Shown: positions 1 through 7,692, counted from the stretch's first letter. The stretch: 64,000 nucleotides of DNA from Ectothiorhodospira lacustris (GCF_022227845.1 NZ_JAJNQN010000002.1:248001-312000), one strand, 5' to 3'. Notes: a model not told the origin generated them from the letters alone. Program-made: numbers and translations.

Positions 1-2
1 GC

Positions 3-296
3 GATACACCCCGGGAACATCTGATCACGACGGCGGTGCAGCAACGCCCCAGATTTGTGGCCCTCTCGGTGACCCTGATCAGCAACATCCATGAAGCCCG
101 ATGTACCATCGAATACCTGCGGCAGGCCCTTGGACATGGCAGCACCACCCGCATCCTGATCGGTGGGCAGGCATTTCTCATGGCCCCCCGCCTGGCCGCA
201 TCCGTGGGGGCGGATGCTCTCCTGGAAAGTTGTGATGCGGCGGTCCGATGGGCACGAACCCTGGAGGCGGAAACCGATGAACCCACCAGTACTTGA
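3..296 (+). CDS. Cobalamin (B12)-binding domain protein, AerR/PpaA-like, C-terminal part
   Basis: The gene is open from the first in-frame base, so its 5' part lies outside the window; about 97 residues are visible. They match the C-terminal half of a Rossmann-like B12-binding domain: a beta strand VALSVTL, a helix with EARCTIEYLR, the glycine-rich strand ILIGGQAF, and the closing ADALLESCDAAVRWA helix. Cobalamin proteins of this kind (AerR/PpaA in purple bacteria) sense light or vitamin status and modulate PpsR/CrtJ control of photosynthesis genes. The part that would hold the cobalamin-ligating histidine is missing, so the AerR label is inference. Its stop overlaps the next gene by 20 bases, which suggests coupled translation with the cyclase. 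It could instead be a methyltransferase-type corrinoid domain. Confidence 0.7.
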   Translation, partial: DTPREHLITTAVQQRPRFVALSVTLISNIHEARCTIEYLRQALGHGSTTRILIGGQAFLMAPRLAASVGADALLESCDAAVRWARTLEAETDEPTST

Positions 297-1281
297 CCCC
301 ACCCTGCAGCCTGAACTGGCCCGAGCACTTCACAGCTATGTCATGGAATCCGGTCGCCTGGTGGTAGTGGAAGTGGACAGTGACGGCCGAATCAGGGATG
401 CCAATGTCACGTTCCGCTCCCGCTTTGCCGGGTTTGCGGATGTGCGCGGCGAATCCCTGTCCCGGTTCCTGGCCAGCGGCGACGAGATCCCCGACATCGA
501 ACCGGGACTTGCCCACCGCACTGCCATCGCCCGGATATTCAATACCGTCATGGGGGGAGAAAACTACCTGTTCCATGCCTATCCGCTCAACGCCCACACA
601 CTACTGATCGGGGAGCCAGCCAAGACGGAAGACAGCGACGTGATCGGCCGCATGGGCAGCCTGGCGCTGGAAATGTCCCGCCTGGTCAGGGATCTTCGCA
701 AGGCCAATCACGACCTGGCCATGGCCAACGAGCTGAATCAGCAACTGGCCCGCACCGACGCGCTGACGCACCTGGCCAATCGCCGGTATTTCATGGAGCG
801 CCTTCAACAGGGCGTGGTCCAGGCTCAGAGTCGCCAGCATGCCCTGTCCATCCTGATGATGGACCTGGATCATTTCAAGCAGATCAACGACAGTTTCGGT
901 CATTCCACCGGTGATGCGGTGCTGGCCGCCTTTGCGGAGCTGCTGCGCGCGCTGGTCAGGATTTCAGACCTGCCCGGGCGACTGGGGGGAGAGGAATTCG
1001 GACTTTACATGTTTGACGCCCATCGCCACGTAGCCGCGGCGGTGGCAGAACGCATCCGGGCAAGTACTTGGGAGCTTCGTCCCAGCGGGCTGGACCATCG
1101 GCTCGGTGTCAGTATCGGTATCGCCATGCTTGAGCCCGAAGAAGATGCGGAGGCACTGATGAGACGGGCCGATGCCGCGCTTTATCAAGCCAAGAATCAG
1201 GGCCGTAATCGGATCGTCATCGCAGGACCGGGGGCGGAGCAGGCGGCCGGCCGGGAAGAGAATGCATCAGGGAAGGAGTGA
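277..1281 (+). CDS. Diguanylate cyclase, PAS-like sensor plus GGDEF
   Basis: A 334-residue protein predicted to make c-di-GMP from two GTP. Residues about 20-125 look like a PAS fold, followed by a helical linker (about 130-165) and a GGDEF domain. The active-site motif is GGEEF at 237-241. The inhibitory RxxD site is present five residues before it (RISD, 228-231), so product feedback should work. No membrane segment is seen, so the enzyme is probably cytosolic. I chose the ATG at 277 because GGAGG lies nine bases upstream and it overlaps the B12-protein stop; a longer reading from 163 lacks such support. The overlap suggests the B12 protein and the cyclase act in one light- or cobalamin-responsive pathway, which is inference. 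Confidence 0.9.
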   Translation: MNPPVLDPTLQPELARALHSYVMESGRLVVVEVDSDGRIRDANVTFRSRFAGFADVRGESLSRFLASGDEIPDIEPGLAHRTAIARIFNTVMGGENYLFHAYPLNAHTLLIGEPAKTEDSDVIGRMGSLALEMSRLVRDLRKANHDLAMANELNQQLARTDALTHLANRRYFMERLQQGVVQAQSRQHALSILMMDLDHFKQINDSFGHSTGDAVLAAFAELLRALVRISDLPGRLGGEEFGLYMFDAHRHVAAAVAERIRASTWELRPSGLDHRLGVSIGIAMLEPEEDAEALMRRADAALYQAKNQGRNRIVIAGPGAEQAAGREENASGKE

Positions 1282-1382
1282 CATGACCGACCGCACAGAC
1301 CGCGGACGATAAAAATGTTCAGGAAGGGGGTTGCAATACCCGAGAGAATTGGTCAGTATTAGATCCAGACTCCCAAACGGAA

Positions 1383-1470
1383 GGTGGAGGAGCCTGGCGG
1401 TTCTCCGAATGATTGGCCTCTGCAAAAGTCACAATCATTCGTCGATCGAACCGACAGGTACTCCTCCACC
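1383..1470. other. Long interrupted hairpin downstream of the antenna genes
   Basis: Four nested arms pair almost end to end: 1383-1392 with 1461-1470 (10 bp), 1393-1396 with 1455-1458, 1398-1403 with 1448-1453, and 1406-1415 with 1432-1441 (10 bp), leaving a 16-base loop. About 30 base pairs form in 88 bases. On the minus strand it lies just after the antenna beta gene, so it could protect the antenna mRNA 3' end. No run of T follows, so it does not look like a simple intrinsic terminator. Confidence 0.75.
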
Positions 1471-1486
1471 TGCACTGCTAGTGCAG
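1470..1486. other. Small perfect hairpin 3' of antenna beta gene
   Basis: CTGCACT and AGTGCAG form a perfect 7-bp stem around GCT. It directly abuts the long hairpin and may be part of the same 3' mRNA structure. Confidence 0.6.
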
Positions 1487-1500
1487 TACCGCTACTGCAA

Positions 1501-1523
1501 AGACCTTCTTAGTAGAAGGGTCT
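1501..1523 (-). other. Hairpin overlapping the antenna beta stop codon
   Basis: AGACCTTCT pairs with AGAAGGGTCT with one bulged base. The stem includes the last codons and stop of the beta gene. It is the first of three stacked hairpins at the 3' end of the antenna transcript. Confidence 0.5.
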
Positions 1524-1649
1524 CCACATGAACACCAGGAAGTGAGCGGCGGCAGCCAGAACCATGAACACCGTGAAGGTGGTCTTGAACTGCTCGTGGA
1601 ATTCCTTGGCTTGTTCTTCGGTCAGACCGGAGATGCTGTTGTCATTCAT
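1509..1649 (-). CDS. Light-harvesting antenna beta polypeptide
   Basis: A 46-residue single-span membrane protein that binds bacteriochlorophyll in the LH1/LH2 ring. It shows the beta signature: GLTEEQAKEFHEQF at the N-terminus with His18 (the -18 position), a hydrophobic span, the pigment-ligating His36 in AAAAHF, and the C-terminal WRPFY. In LH1 beta chains the end is usually WRPW; here the Trp at +9 from His36 is Phe. The ATG follows AGAGGA seven bases upstream. The gene starts 14 bases after the alpha gene stop and is co-transcribed with it. The alpha-then-beta order is the reverse of usual puf and puc operons. Whether this is an LH1 or LH2 type chain cannot be settled from sequence alone. 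Confidence 0.93.
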   Translation of the reverse strand: MNDNSISGLTEEQAKEFHEQFKTTFTVFMVLAAAAHFLVFMWRPFY

Positions 1650-1663
1650 GATCTAGTCCTCTC

Positions 1664-1864
1664 TTACTCGGAAGCTTCGACGGCGCTGGCGTCAAAGGTC
1701 AGCGGGTTGTAGCTGTCGTTGGCGTACACGAAGGCGTGGACAGCCAGGGCAACGACCAGAACAGCCATCAGAATGGGCATCAGCCAGGTGCCGGGATTGA
1801 CCACCAGCCACAGCTTCCAGTCGTCTTTGGGGTTGCTGGGCTTGCTTGCTCTGTATTCGCTCAT
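1664..1864 (-). CDS. Light-harvesting antenna alpha polypeptide
   Basis: A 66-residue single-span membrane protein that pairs with the beta chain to bind bacteriochlorophyll and carotenoid. It has the alpha signature DDWKLWLVVNP before the span and the pigment-ligating His43 in ALAVHAF; the VVNP stretch is more LH2-like than LH1-like. The usual hydrogen-bond donors after the histidine are altered: +11 is Pro, +13 Thr and +14 Phe rather than Trp or Tyr. The ATG has GAGGG eight bases upstream. It is the first gene of a two-gene operon under a promoter with PpsR-type boxes. No reaction-centre genes are adjacent, so this is an accessory antenna locus. Confidence 0.93.
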   Translation of the reverse strand: MSEYRASKPSNPKDDWKLWLVVNPGTWLMPILMAVLVVALAVHAFVYANDSYNPLTFDASAVEASE

Positions 1865-2072
1865 TGATATTACCCTCTTGGTTTAAGCACGGATCCCTCT
1901 CGAGATCCGAACGTTCTTGCAAACATCAACTTCCGATGCAGCCCCGTCACGGTTCAGGGCCGGAAACCGGATCCTTGAAACCAACCGTAAGACTCGCTCT
2001 CCCGAATCCAACGCTCCGTCAGTCCCGATAATCCTGCATGGCTGACCTGCATGGCAGGGGCCGTAGTCAGGG

Positions 2073-2116
2073 TGTAAGTCTAGGCTGACGCGGCGGGATG
2101 TCAAGGTTTCGATACA
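2073..2116. promoter_or_regulatory. Tandem PpsR/CrtJ-type operator boxes
   Basis: Box 1 is TGT-N12-ACA at 2099-2116 and box 2 is TGT-N12-ACG at 2073-2090, with exactly 8 bases between them. PpsR/CrtJ, the aerobic repressor of photosynthesis genes, is known to bind two TGT-N12-ACA palindromes spaced about 8 bp apart. Box 1 covers the -35 and box 2 the -10 of the antenna promoter, an arrangement that would block RNA polymerase when oxygen is present. Confidence 0.7.
2077..2104 (-). promoter_or_regulatory. Sigma70-type promoter of the antenna operon
   Basis: On the minus strand TTGACA (2099-2104) and TAGACT (2077-2082) are separated by 16 bases. Transcription would start near 2070, giving a leader of about 205 bases before the alpha gene. 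Both elements sit inside the PpsR-type boxes. Confidence 0.6.
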
Positions 2117-2153
2117 GGCGGAAGCCCAGGAAAGACTCAAGACTCACAAAAGC

Positions 2154-2167
2154 TTGACCCGGGTCAA
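2154..2167. promoter_or_regulatory. FNR/CRP-family-like palindrome
   Basis: A perfect 14-bp palindrome with half-sites TTGAC and GTCAA around CCGG, close to the FNR consensus TTGAT-N4-ATCAA. Its centre is about 90 bases upstream of the predicted antenna transcription start, near a usual class I activator position. It could also act on radC on the other strand. The function is inference. Confidence 0.45.
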
Positions 2168-2291
2168 CGAGTGAAGGCGTGAGGCAGCGGATCCGAGGGC
2201 CTGATACGGATGGACAGCATCCGCCGGGGCAGGTCATGATGCCTGCTCCCCCAGGACACCGGACTGTCCGATCCGCACAAGGAGGTCAAGC

Positions 2292-2963
2292 ATGCCCATT
2301 ACCGACTGGCCCGCATCCGAACGCCCCCGGGAAAAACTCATCGCCCGGGGCTCCGCCGCCCTTTCCGACGCCGAACTGCTGGCCATCTTCCTGCGCACCG
2401 GCGTGGCGGGCCGCACCGCCGTGGACCTGGCCCGGGATCTGCTCACCCGCTTTGGGGGCCTGCGCGCCCTGCTGCAGGCGGAGCGCAAGGACTTCTGTGC
2501 CGCCCACGGCCTGGGAGAAGCCAAATATGCCCAGCTCCAGGCCGTACTGGAGATGGGAAGACGACACCTGTCCGAGACGCTCCAGCGGGGCGATGCCATC
2601 ACCAGCCCGGAGCATACCCGGCGCTATCTGAGCGCCCGCCTGCGGGATTATCCCTTCGAGGTCTTTGCCTGCCTGTTTCTGGACAATCGCCACCGGGTCA
2701 TCGCTTTTGAGGAACTCTTCCGGGGCACCATCGACGGCGCCAGCGTCCACCCCCGGGAAGTGGTGCGGCGCGCCCTGGCCCACAATGCGGCGGCCGTCAT
2801 CCTGAGCCACAATCATCCATCGGGGATCGCCGAACCTTCGCGGGCGGATGAGGCCATCACCCGGCGCCTGCAGGAGGCCCTGGGACTGATCGACGTGCGG
2901 GTACTGGATCACATCATCGTCGGCGACGAACTGGTGTCGCTGGCGGAGCGCGGCGTGATCTGA
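2292..2963 (+). CDS. radC: RadC family JAMM-domain protein
   Basis: A 223-residue protein with an N-terminal helix-hairpin-helix-like part (about 1-95) and a C-terminal MPN/JAMM domain. The metal-binding motif HNHPSG followed by PSRAD is intact, as is the conserved EELFRGT segment. RadC was named for a repair phenotype later assigned to recG; the family's biochemical role is still unsettled, so only the fold is certain. The length is normal for chromosomal radC. The ATG at 2292 follows AAGGAGG. It stands alone on the plus strand between the antenna operon and an ABC exporter. Confidence 0.93.
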   Translation: MPITDWPASERPREKLIARGSAALSDAELLAIFLRTGVAGRTAVDLARDLLTRFGGLRALLQAERKDFCAAHGLGEAKYAQLQAVLEMGRRHLSETLQRGDAITSPEHTRRYLSARLRDYPFEVFACLFLDNRHRVIAFEELFRGTIDGASVHPREVVRRALAHNAAAVILSHNHPSGIAEPSRADEAITRRLQEALGLIDVRVLDHIIVGDELVSLAERGVI

Positions 2964-3052
2964 GACGACTTATCCATAGTCTTTTCAGAGCTTTGATGAG
3001 GCGAGAAAGGTTTAAGATAGGCCCGCCTCAAGGTCAGTCAAGGAACAGGGTC

Positions 3053-4876
3053 GTGTCCGAACATGAAACCGAACTGAGCAATCGCCCCACCAGCCGCAAT
3101 CTGCGCGTGCTGGGGCGATTGCTGGGCTTTGCCAGACCCCACATGGGCCGCATCATGGCCGCAGTCGTGGCACTGGTGGCGGGTTCCGGAGCCGTGCTGG
3201 CATTCGGGGCCGTGCTGCGCCTGGTGATCGATCAGGGACTGACCGCCGGCGATGCCGCCGCCCTGGATCAGGCCCTGATGTTCTTGCTTGGCGTGGTGCT
3301 GCTCATGGCTGCCGCGGTCTCGGTGCGTATGTACCTGGTCACCTGGATCGGCGAACGAGTGGTGGCGGATCTGCGCCGGGCAGTGTTCAACAAGGTGCTG
3401 CGCCTGGATCCTGCCTTTTTCGAGGTCACCCGCACCGGTGAAGTCATCTCCCGCCTGACCACGGACACCTCCCTGGTACAGGTGGTGGTGGGCTCCACCC
3501 TGGCCATCGCGGTGCGTAACCTGCTGCTGTTCTGCGGCGGCATGGTCATGCTGTTCATCACCAGCCCCAAACTGACCCTGGGGGTGCTGCTGGGGGTGCC
3601 GCTGATCACGGTGCCCGTCTGGATACTCGGCCGCCATGTGCGTCGCCTTTCCCGCCAGTCCCAGGACCGGGTAGCCGACATCAGCGCCTACATTGACGAA
3701 ACCCTCTACGGCATCCGCACCGTCCAGGCCTTCTGCCATGAAGCGGTGGACATACTGCGCTACGGCCGCCAGGTGGAACAGGCCTTTGACACCGCCATCC
3801 GGCGCACCCGTTTCAGTGCCCTGCTCAGCGGCACGGTGATGCTGCTGGTGTTCACCAGCATCAGCCTGGTGCTGTGGGTGGGCGGACACGACGTACTGGC
3901 CGGTCGCATGAGCAATGGGCAACTGGCGGCCTTTGTGTTCTATGCCGTGCTGGTGGCCGGTGCCGTGGGCGCCATCAGCGAAGTCATCGGCGAGCTGTTC
4001 CGGGCTGCCGGGGCGGCGGAACGCCTGATCGAACTGCTGGATACGGAACCCGCCATCACTCCGCCCACCCGGCCACGGGCGCTACCCGCCCCGGCCGTGG
4101 GCCGGGTGGAGCTGGAACGGGTGATGTTCCGCTATCCCTCCCGCCCTGAACCACCGGCCCTGGATGGGGTCTCGCTGACCCTTGATCCCGGCGAGAAAGT
4201 CGCCCTGGTAGGCCCCTCGGGTGCCGGCAAGTCCACCGTACTGCAACTGCTGCTGCGTTTCTATGATCCCGAATCCGGCCACATCCGCTTTGACGGGGTA
4301 GACCTTCGGGAAACCGACCCGGGCCAGTTGCGGGGACGCATGGCCCTCGTGCCCCAGGACGCGATCATCTTCGGCGCCGATGCCTGGGAAAACATCGCCT
4401 TCGGCATGGAGGGGGTAAGTCGGGAGCAGATTCGGCAGGCAGCGGACGCGGCCCATGCCAGCGAGTTCCTGGACCGCCTGCCGGAGGGCTTTTCCAGCCA
4501 TCTGGGAGAACGGGGTGTACGGCTGTCCGGCGGCCAGCGCCAGCGTATCGCCATTGCCCGCGCCATCTTGCGGGACCCGGCCCTGCTGCTGCTGGATGAG
4601 GCCACCAGCGCCCTGGATGCGGAAAGCGAACGACTCGTCCAGGAGGCCCTGGAACACCTGATGGAGGGGCGCACCACCCTAATCATCGCCCACCGCCTGG
4701 CCACAGTGCGCAAGGCGGACCGGATCGTGGTCATGGACCAGGGCCGGATCGCAGCCGTCGGTACCCACGATGAGCTGGTGGCCCAGGGCGGCCTTTACGC
4801 CCGGCTGGCCGCCCTGCAGTTCCGGGAGGGATTCCCGGCGCCGACGGAGCCGGGCCGGCGAACCGGCACCGGCTAA
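3053..4876 (+). CDS. ABC exporter, fused permease and ATPase (MsbA-like)
   Basis: A 607-residue half-transporter expected to work as a homodimer in the inner membrane. The N-terminal half (about 30-330) holds six membrane segments of the ABC exporter type; the C-terminal half is the ATPase, with Walker A GPSGAGKST near residue 387, signature LSGGQRQR, Walker B LLLLDEATSALD and a switch histidine in IIAHRL. The substrate cannot be told; lipid, peptide or drug exporters all look like this. I place the start at the GTG at 3053, six bases after AAGGA; a longer ATG reading from 2993 would add 20 uncharacteristic residues. Confidence 0.88.
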   Translation: MSEHETELSNRPTSRNLRVLGRLLGFARPHMGRIMAAVVALVAGSGAVLAFGAVLRLVIDQGLTAGDAAALDQALMFLLGVVLLMAAAVSVRMYLVTWIGERVVADLRRAVFNKVLRLDPAFFEVTRTGEVISRLTTDTSLVQVVVGSTLAIAVRNLLLFCGGMVMLFITSPKLTLGVLLGVPLITVPVWILGRHVRRLSRQSQDRVADISAYIDETLYGIRTVQAFCHEAVDILRYGRQVEQAFDTAIRRTRFSALLSGTVMLLVFTSISLVLWVGGHDVLAGRMSNGQLAAFVFYAVLVAGAVGAISEVIGELFRAAGAAERLIELLDTEPAITPPTRPRALPAPAVGRVELERVMFRYPSRPEPPALDGVSLTLDPGEKVALVGPSGAGKSTVLQLLLRFYDPESGHIRFDGVDLRETDPGQLRGRMALVPQDAIIFGADAWENIAFGMEGVSREQIRQAADAAHASEFLDRLPEGFSSHLGERGVRLSGGQRQRIAIARAILRDPALLLLDEATSALDAESERLVQEALEHLMEGRTTLIIAHRLATVRKADRIVVMDQGRIAAVGTHDELVAQGGLYARLAALQFREGFPAPTEPGRRTGTG

Positions 4877-4893
4877 GCCCGCGGCCGGTTCGC
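4858..4893. terminator. Hairpin between convergent genes
   Basis: GCGAACCGGC (4858-4867) pairs with GCCGGTTCGC (4884-4893), a perfect 10-bp stem. It spans the stop of the ABC exporter and could end transcripts from both sides, although neither flank has a T run. Confidence 0.5.
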
Positions 4894-4902
4894 GCTACCC
4901 AC

Positions 4903-5793
4903 TCAGCCCCGGACCAACAACACGTCCGCGTCCTGAATCTGATGCACGACCCGGCGTGCTACACCGCCCAGCAGGGCATCCTGTAGGCGGTTGCGGCCGT
5001 GGGTACCCATCACCACCAGTTCGGCTTTGAATTCCTGCACGGCCCGCTCCAGCACGTCGGGCGCATACCCAAGACGCAGCTCGGCGGAGAGCTGCTCCGC
5101 CGACAGGCCGCAGCCGGCCAGGAAATCCTTCAGTTCCTGCTCCTGCTCGGCGCGCACTTCTTGCTTGATCCGCGCCACCTCGCTGGCCACCACCCGGTTA
5201 CGCAGCACCTGGTCCAGGGAATCCATATTGTAGGCATGCACCGCATGCAGGGTTTCGTCGGGTGAAAGGGCCGCGGCCAGGCGGAGGGCGCTACGGGTCC
5301 GCTCGGAATAATCCACCGGCACCACGATATGGCGGTAAGGCCCCTGTACCGGCTTCTTCACCACCAGGATGGGGCGATCGGCATGGTGGACCAGATTCTG
5401 GGTGGTGGTGCCCAGCAGGATCTCTTTGAAACTGCGCTGGCCGTGGGAGCCCACCACGATCAGGTCCGCCCCGAACTCGCGGGCCTCCGCCAGGATCTGC
5501 TTGTGCCCCTGACCCCGCACGCAGGAGACTTCCATGTCCAGGTCGTCAGCGGCACCCAGCGCCGTCATGCGCTCGACCATGGCCTGCTCCGTGGCCTGAA
5601 CCAGATCTTCCATCAGTAGGTCGGTATCGCCCCGCACCCGCTTGAGGACGGCCTCGTCCAGCATGGGTGCATGGATCACGTTGACCACCCGCAGCCGGGC
5701 CCCTTCCGAAGCGGCCAGCTGCAGGGCACGTCGGCCGGCGTTGTCAGCGCCGGCGGAAAGGTCGGTGGCAAACAGGATCTTGCTCAGCTTCAT
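4903..5793 (-). CDS. Universal stress protein, tandem UspA domains
   Basis: A 296-residue cytosolic protein with two UspA domains. Each ends with the ATP-binding loop G-2x-G-9x-G: GSHGQRSFKEILLGT in the first half and GTHGRNRLQDALLGG in the second; the second has Gly where Ser or Thr is usual. Tandem Usp proteins support survival in stress and often low-energy or anaerobic states. The start MKLSKILFATDLS is chosen because the family begins with this strand and GAGAGA lies upstream; an upstream ATG would add 18 unrelated residues. It is transcribed convergently with the ABC exporter and divergently from the MFS gene. Confidence 0.9.
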   Translation of the reverse strand: MKLSKILFATDLSAGADNAGRRALQLAASEGARLRVVNVIHAPMLDEAVLKRVRGDTDLLMEDLVQATEQAMVERMTALGAADDLDMEVSCVRGQGHKQILAEAREFGADLIVVGSHGQRSFKEILLGTTTQNLVHHADRPILVVKKPVQGPYRHIVVPVDYSERTRSALRLAAALSPDETLHAVHAYNMDSLDQVLRNRVVASEVARIKQEVRAEQEQELKDFLAGCGLSAEQLSAELRLGYAPDVLERAVQEFKAELVVMGTHGRNRLQDALLGGVARRVVHQIQDADVLLVRG

Positions 5794-6047
5794 CGTATCT
5801 CTCTCGTGCAGGACGTGGCTCTTTGCTGTCTCGGCGCGCCAGTCCACCCTGACATGGCACCGGTTGTATGGATTGTCGCACAGTTGTTGCCGGTGTCACG
5901 TGAATGGTGCGGGGCACCCGCTGCCACGGCATGGGGGATCATCGGCAATTGTCTTTTGCCAATCAGGAAAAGCCGGGGCTTGCAGTACAATGGCGGGACA
6001 GCCCCATCGCCCTTCCAGCGGCCTTGCGCCTGCGTCAGGAGCTTTTC

Positions 6048-7190
6048 TTGCATATCAGCCATCTCCTTATCGTGCAGTACTGCGCGATCCTGGTCTTTTC
6101 CTCCCTGTATGCCCCCCAGCCGCTGCTGCCCGTGCTGGCGGAAGCCTTTGCCGTCAGCGAGGCAAAGGCCTCGCTGCTGATTACCGTGGCCCTGCTGCCC
6201 CTGGCCATCGCCCCGGTGGCCTACGGTTTCCTGCTGCAGCGACTGTCCGCCAGACGCCTGCTGATCGGCGCCACCTGGCTGCTGGCCGTCACCCAGGTGG
6301 CGGTATATCTGGTCACCAGCTTTGAATTGCTGCTGGCCCTGCGCCTGGCGCAGGGGCTGATCATTCCCGCCATGCTCACCTCGCTGATGACCTACCTGGC
6401 CGCCAGCGCCGCGCCGGGTCAGATCGCCCGGGTGATGGCCATCTACATTGCCGCCAGTGTGCTGGGGGGCTTTCTGGGACGCATGATCTCCGGGCTGATC
6501 TCCACCCAGTTCGGCTGGCGCTGGTCTTTCCTGTTCCTGGCCGTGGCCATCGCCCTGTGCGCCCTGCTGCTGCAGCGCCTGAAGGCGGACCCGCCAGTGA
6601 GCTTCCAGCGCCTGGACCCGCGCACCATCCTGCAGGTCCTGCGGCAACCCAGCTTTCTGCGGCTTTACCTAGTGGTGTTCTGCGCCTTCGGCGCCTTCGC
6701 CTCGCTGCTCAACTTCCTGCCCTTCCGCCTGATGGAGTTGGGCACAGGGCTGAACGAGACCGGTATTGCCTTCATGTATGCGGGCTACCTGATGGGCGTC
6801 GTCACCTCCCTGCTCTCCCTGCGCATCGCCGATCATATCGGCGGCACCGTGAACACCATGCTGCTGGGCAGCGCGGTATTTCTGGCCGCCCTGCTGTTCT
6901 TCACGGGCTCACAGGTGTGGGTGATGTTCGTGGGGATGTTCGTGCTCTGCGCCGGCATGTTCCTGATCCATTCCCTGGCACCGGGGGTGCTCAATCAGGC
7001 CAGCGGCGAGCAACGGGGGGTGGTCAACGGACTGTATATTGCCTTTTACTATGCGGGAGGTACCACCGGGTCCTTCCTGCCGGGATTCCTGTATCACGGA
7101 CTGGGCTGGCATGTGTACCTGGGCGCGCTGGCCATGACCCTCTGCTTTGGAGGCTGGCTGCTCTGGACCTTGAGGCGCAGCGGCTTTTGA
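6048..7190 (+). CDS. Major facilitator superfamily transporter
   Basis: A 380-residue inner-membrane protein with about twelve hydrophobic segments, expected to be a drug or metabolite efflux proton antiporter. Segment one starts with HLLIVQYCAILVF and contains the SSLYAPQPLLP stretch typical of the YnfM/arabinose-efflux-like group; the conserved loop after segment two is QRLSARRLLIG. The ORF is open from an ATG at 5904, but residues before about 49 are not membrane-like. A TTG at 6048 follows AGGAG by six bases and begins just before the first span, so it is the preferred start. The substrate is unknown. Confidence 0.82.
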   Translation: MHISHLLIVQYCAILVFSSLYAPQPLLPVLAEAFAVSEAKASLLITVALLPLAIAPVAYGFLLQRLSARRLLIGATWLLAVTQVAVYLVTSFELLLALRLAQGLIIPAMLTSLMTYLAASAAPGQIARVMAIYIAASVLGGFLGRMISGLISTQFGWRWSFLFLAVAIALCALLLQRLKADPPVSFQRLDPRTILQVLRQPSFLRLYLVVFCAFGAFASLLNFLPFRLMELGTGLNETGIAFMYAGYLMGVVTSLLSLRIADHIGGTVNTMLLGSAVFLAALLFFTGSQVWVMFVGMFVLCAGMFLIHSLAPGVLNQASGEQRGVVNGLYIAFYYAGGTTGSFLPGFLYHGLGWHVYLGALAMTLCFGGWLLWTLRRSGF

Positions 7191-7237
7191 GACCCGGCCG
7201 GATCACCGAAACACCCCTGGAGGCACGAGGAGAAACG

Positions 7238-7675
7238 ATGAGCCAAGACACTGCCAAGCCATCCCGCAAGGGCCTGCCCCGCTGGGCCAGGCTGCTGATG
7301 ACACCCCTGATCCTGCTGGTGGCCGCCGCCCTGATCTGGAGCCAGTTGCCCAAGGGGGCCTACTCCACGGACCTGAACCGCATCGGCGACGGGCGCCCTG
7401 CCCTGGTACTCACCTATGACGCCTCGTTCCTGTCCGGCATGCGGGTGATGGGCTACATGGACGAGATCCGCGATGACTACATGCCGCAGGTCCACTTCCT
7501 GGTGGCCAACCTGGGCACGCCCGACGGTCGCAGCCTGGCGAATCGACATGGGGTACGCGACGGGGCCGTGCTGCTGTTTTCAGCCCAGGGCGCACTGGTG
7601 GAACAATTGCCGGCACCGGCCGATGCCGAAGCGCTGCGCCGGGCCCTGGACGGGGCCTTCATGGCGGCCCGGTAG
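7238..7675 (+). CDS. Membrane-anchored protein of unknown function, possibly thioredoxin-like
   Basis: A 145-residue protein with a basic N-terminus and one membrane anchor at about 17-38 (LLMTPLILLVAAALIW), then a soluble domain presumably in the periplasm. The domain has an alternating strand-helix pattern (PALVLTYDASF, VHFLVANLGT, DGAVLLFSAQGAL) that recalls thioredoxin folds, but it has no CXXC and no cysteine at all. The family is not recognised. The ATG follows AGGAG by six bases. It begins 47 bases after the MFS gene and is probably co-transcribed with it. Confidence 0.75.
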   Translation: MSQDTAKPSRKGLPRWARLLMTPLILLVAAALIWSQLPKGAYSTDLNRIGDGRPALVLTYDASFLSGMRVMGYMDEIRDDYMPQVHFLVANLGTPDGRSLANRHGVRDGAVLLFSAQGALVEQLPAPADAEALRRALDGAFMAAR

Positions 7676-7692
7676 GCACCCGTGCGGGGATT

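Noticed and set aside
1331-1531. 66-codon plus-strand ORF after the first cyclase
   Set aside because: It lies within the hairpin array and antisense to the antenna beta gene; no protein-like pattern.
2993-3052. ATG start for the ABC exporter at 2993
   Set aside because: No ribosome-binding site and the added residues do not resemble the family; the GTG at 3053 has AAGGA upstream.
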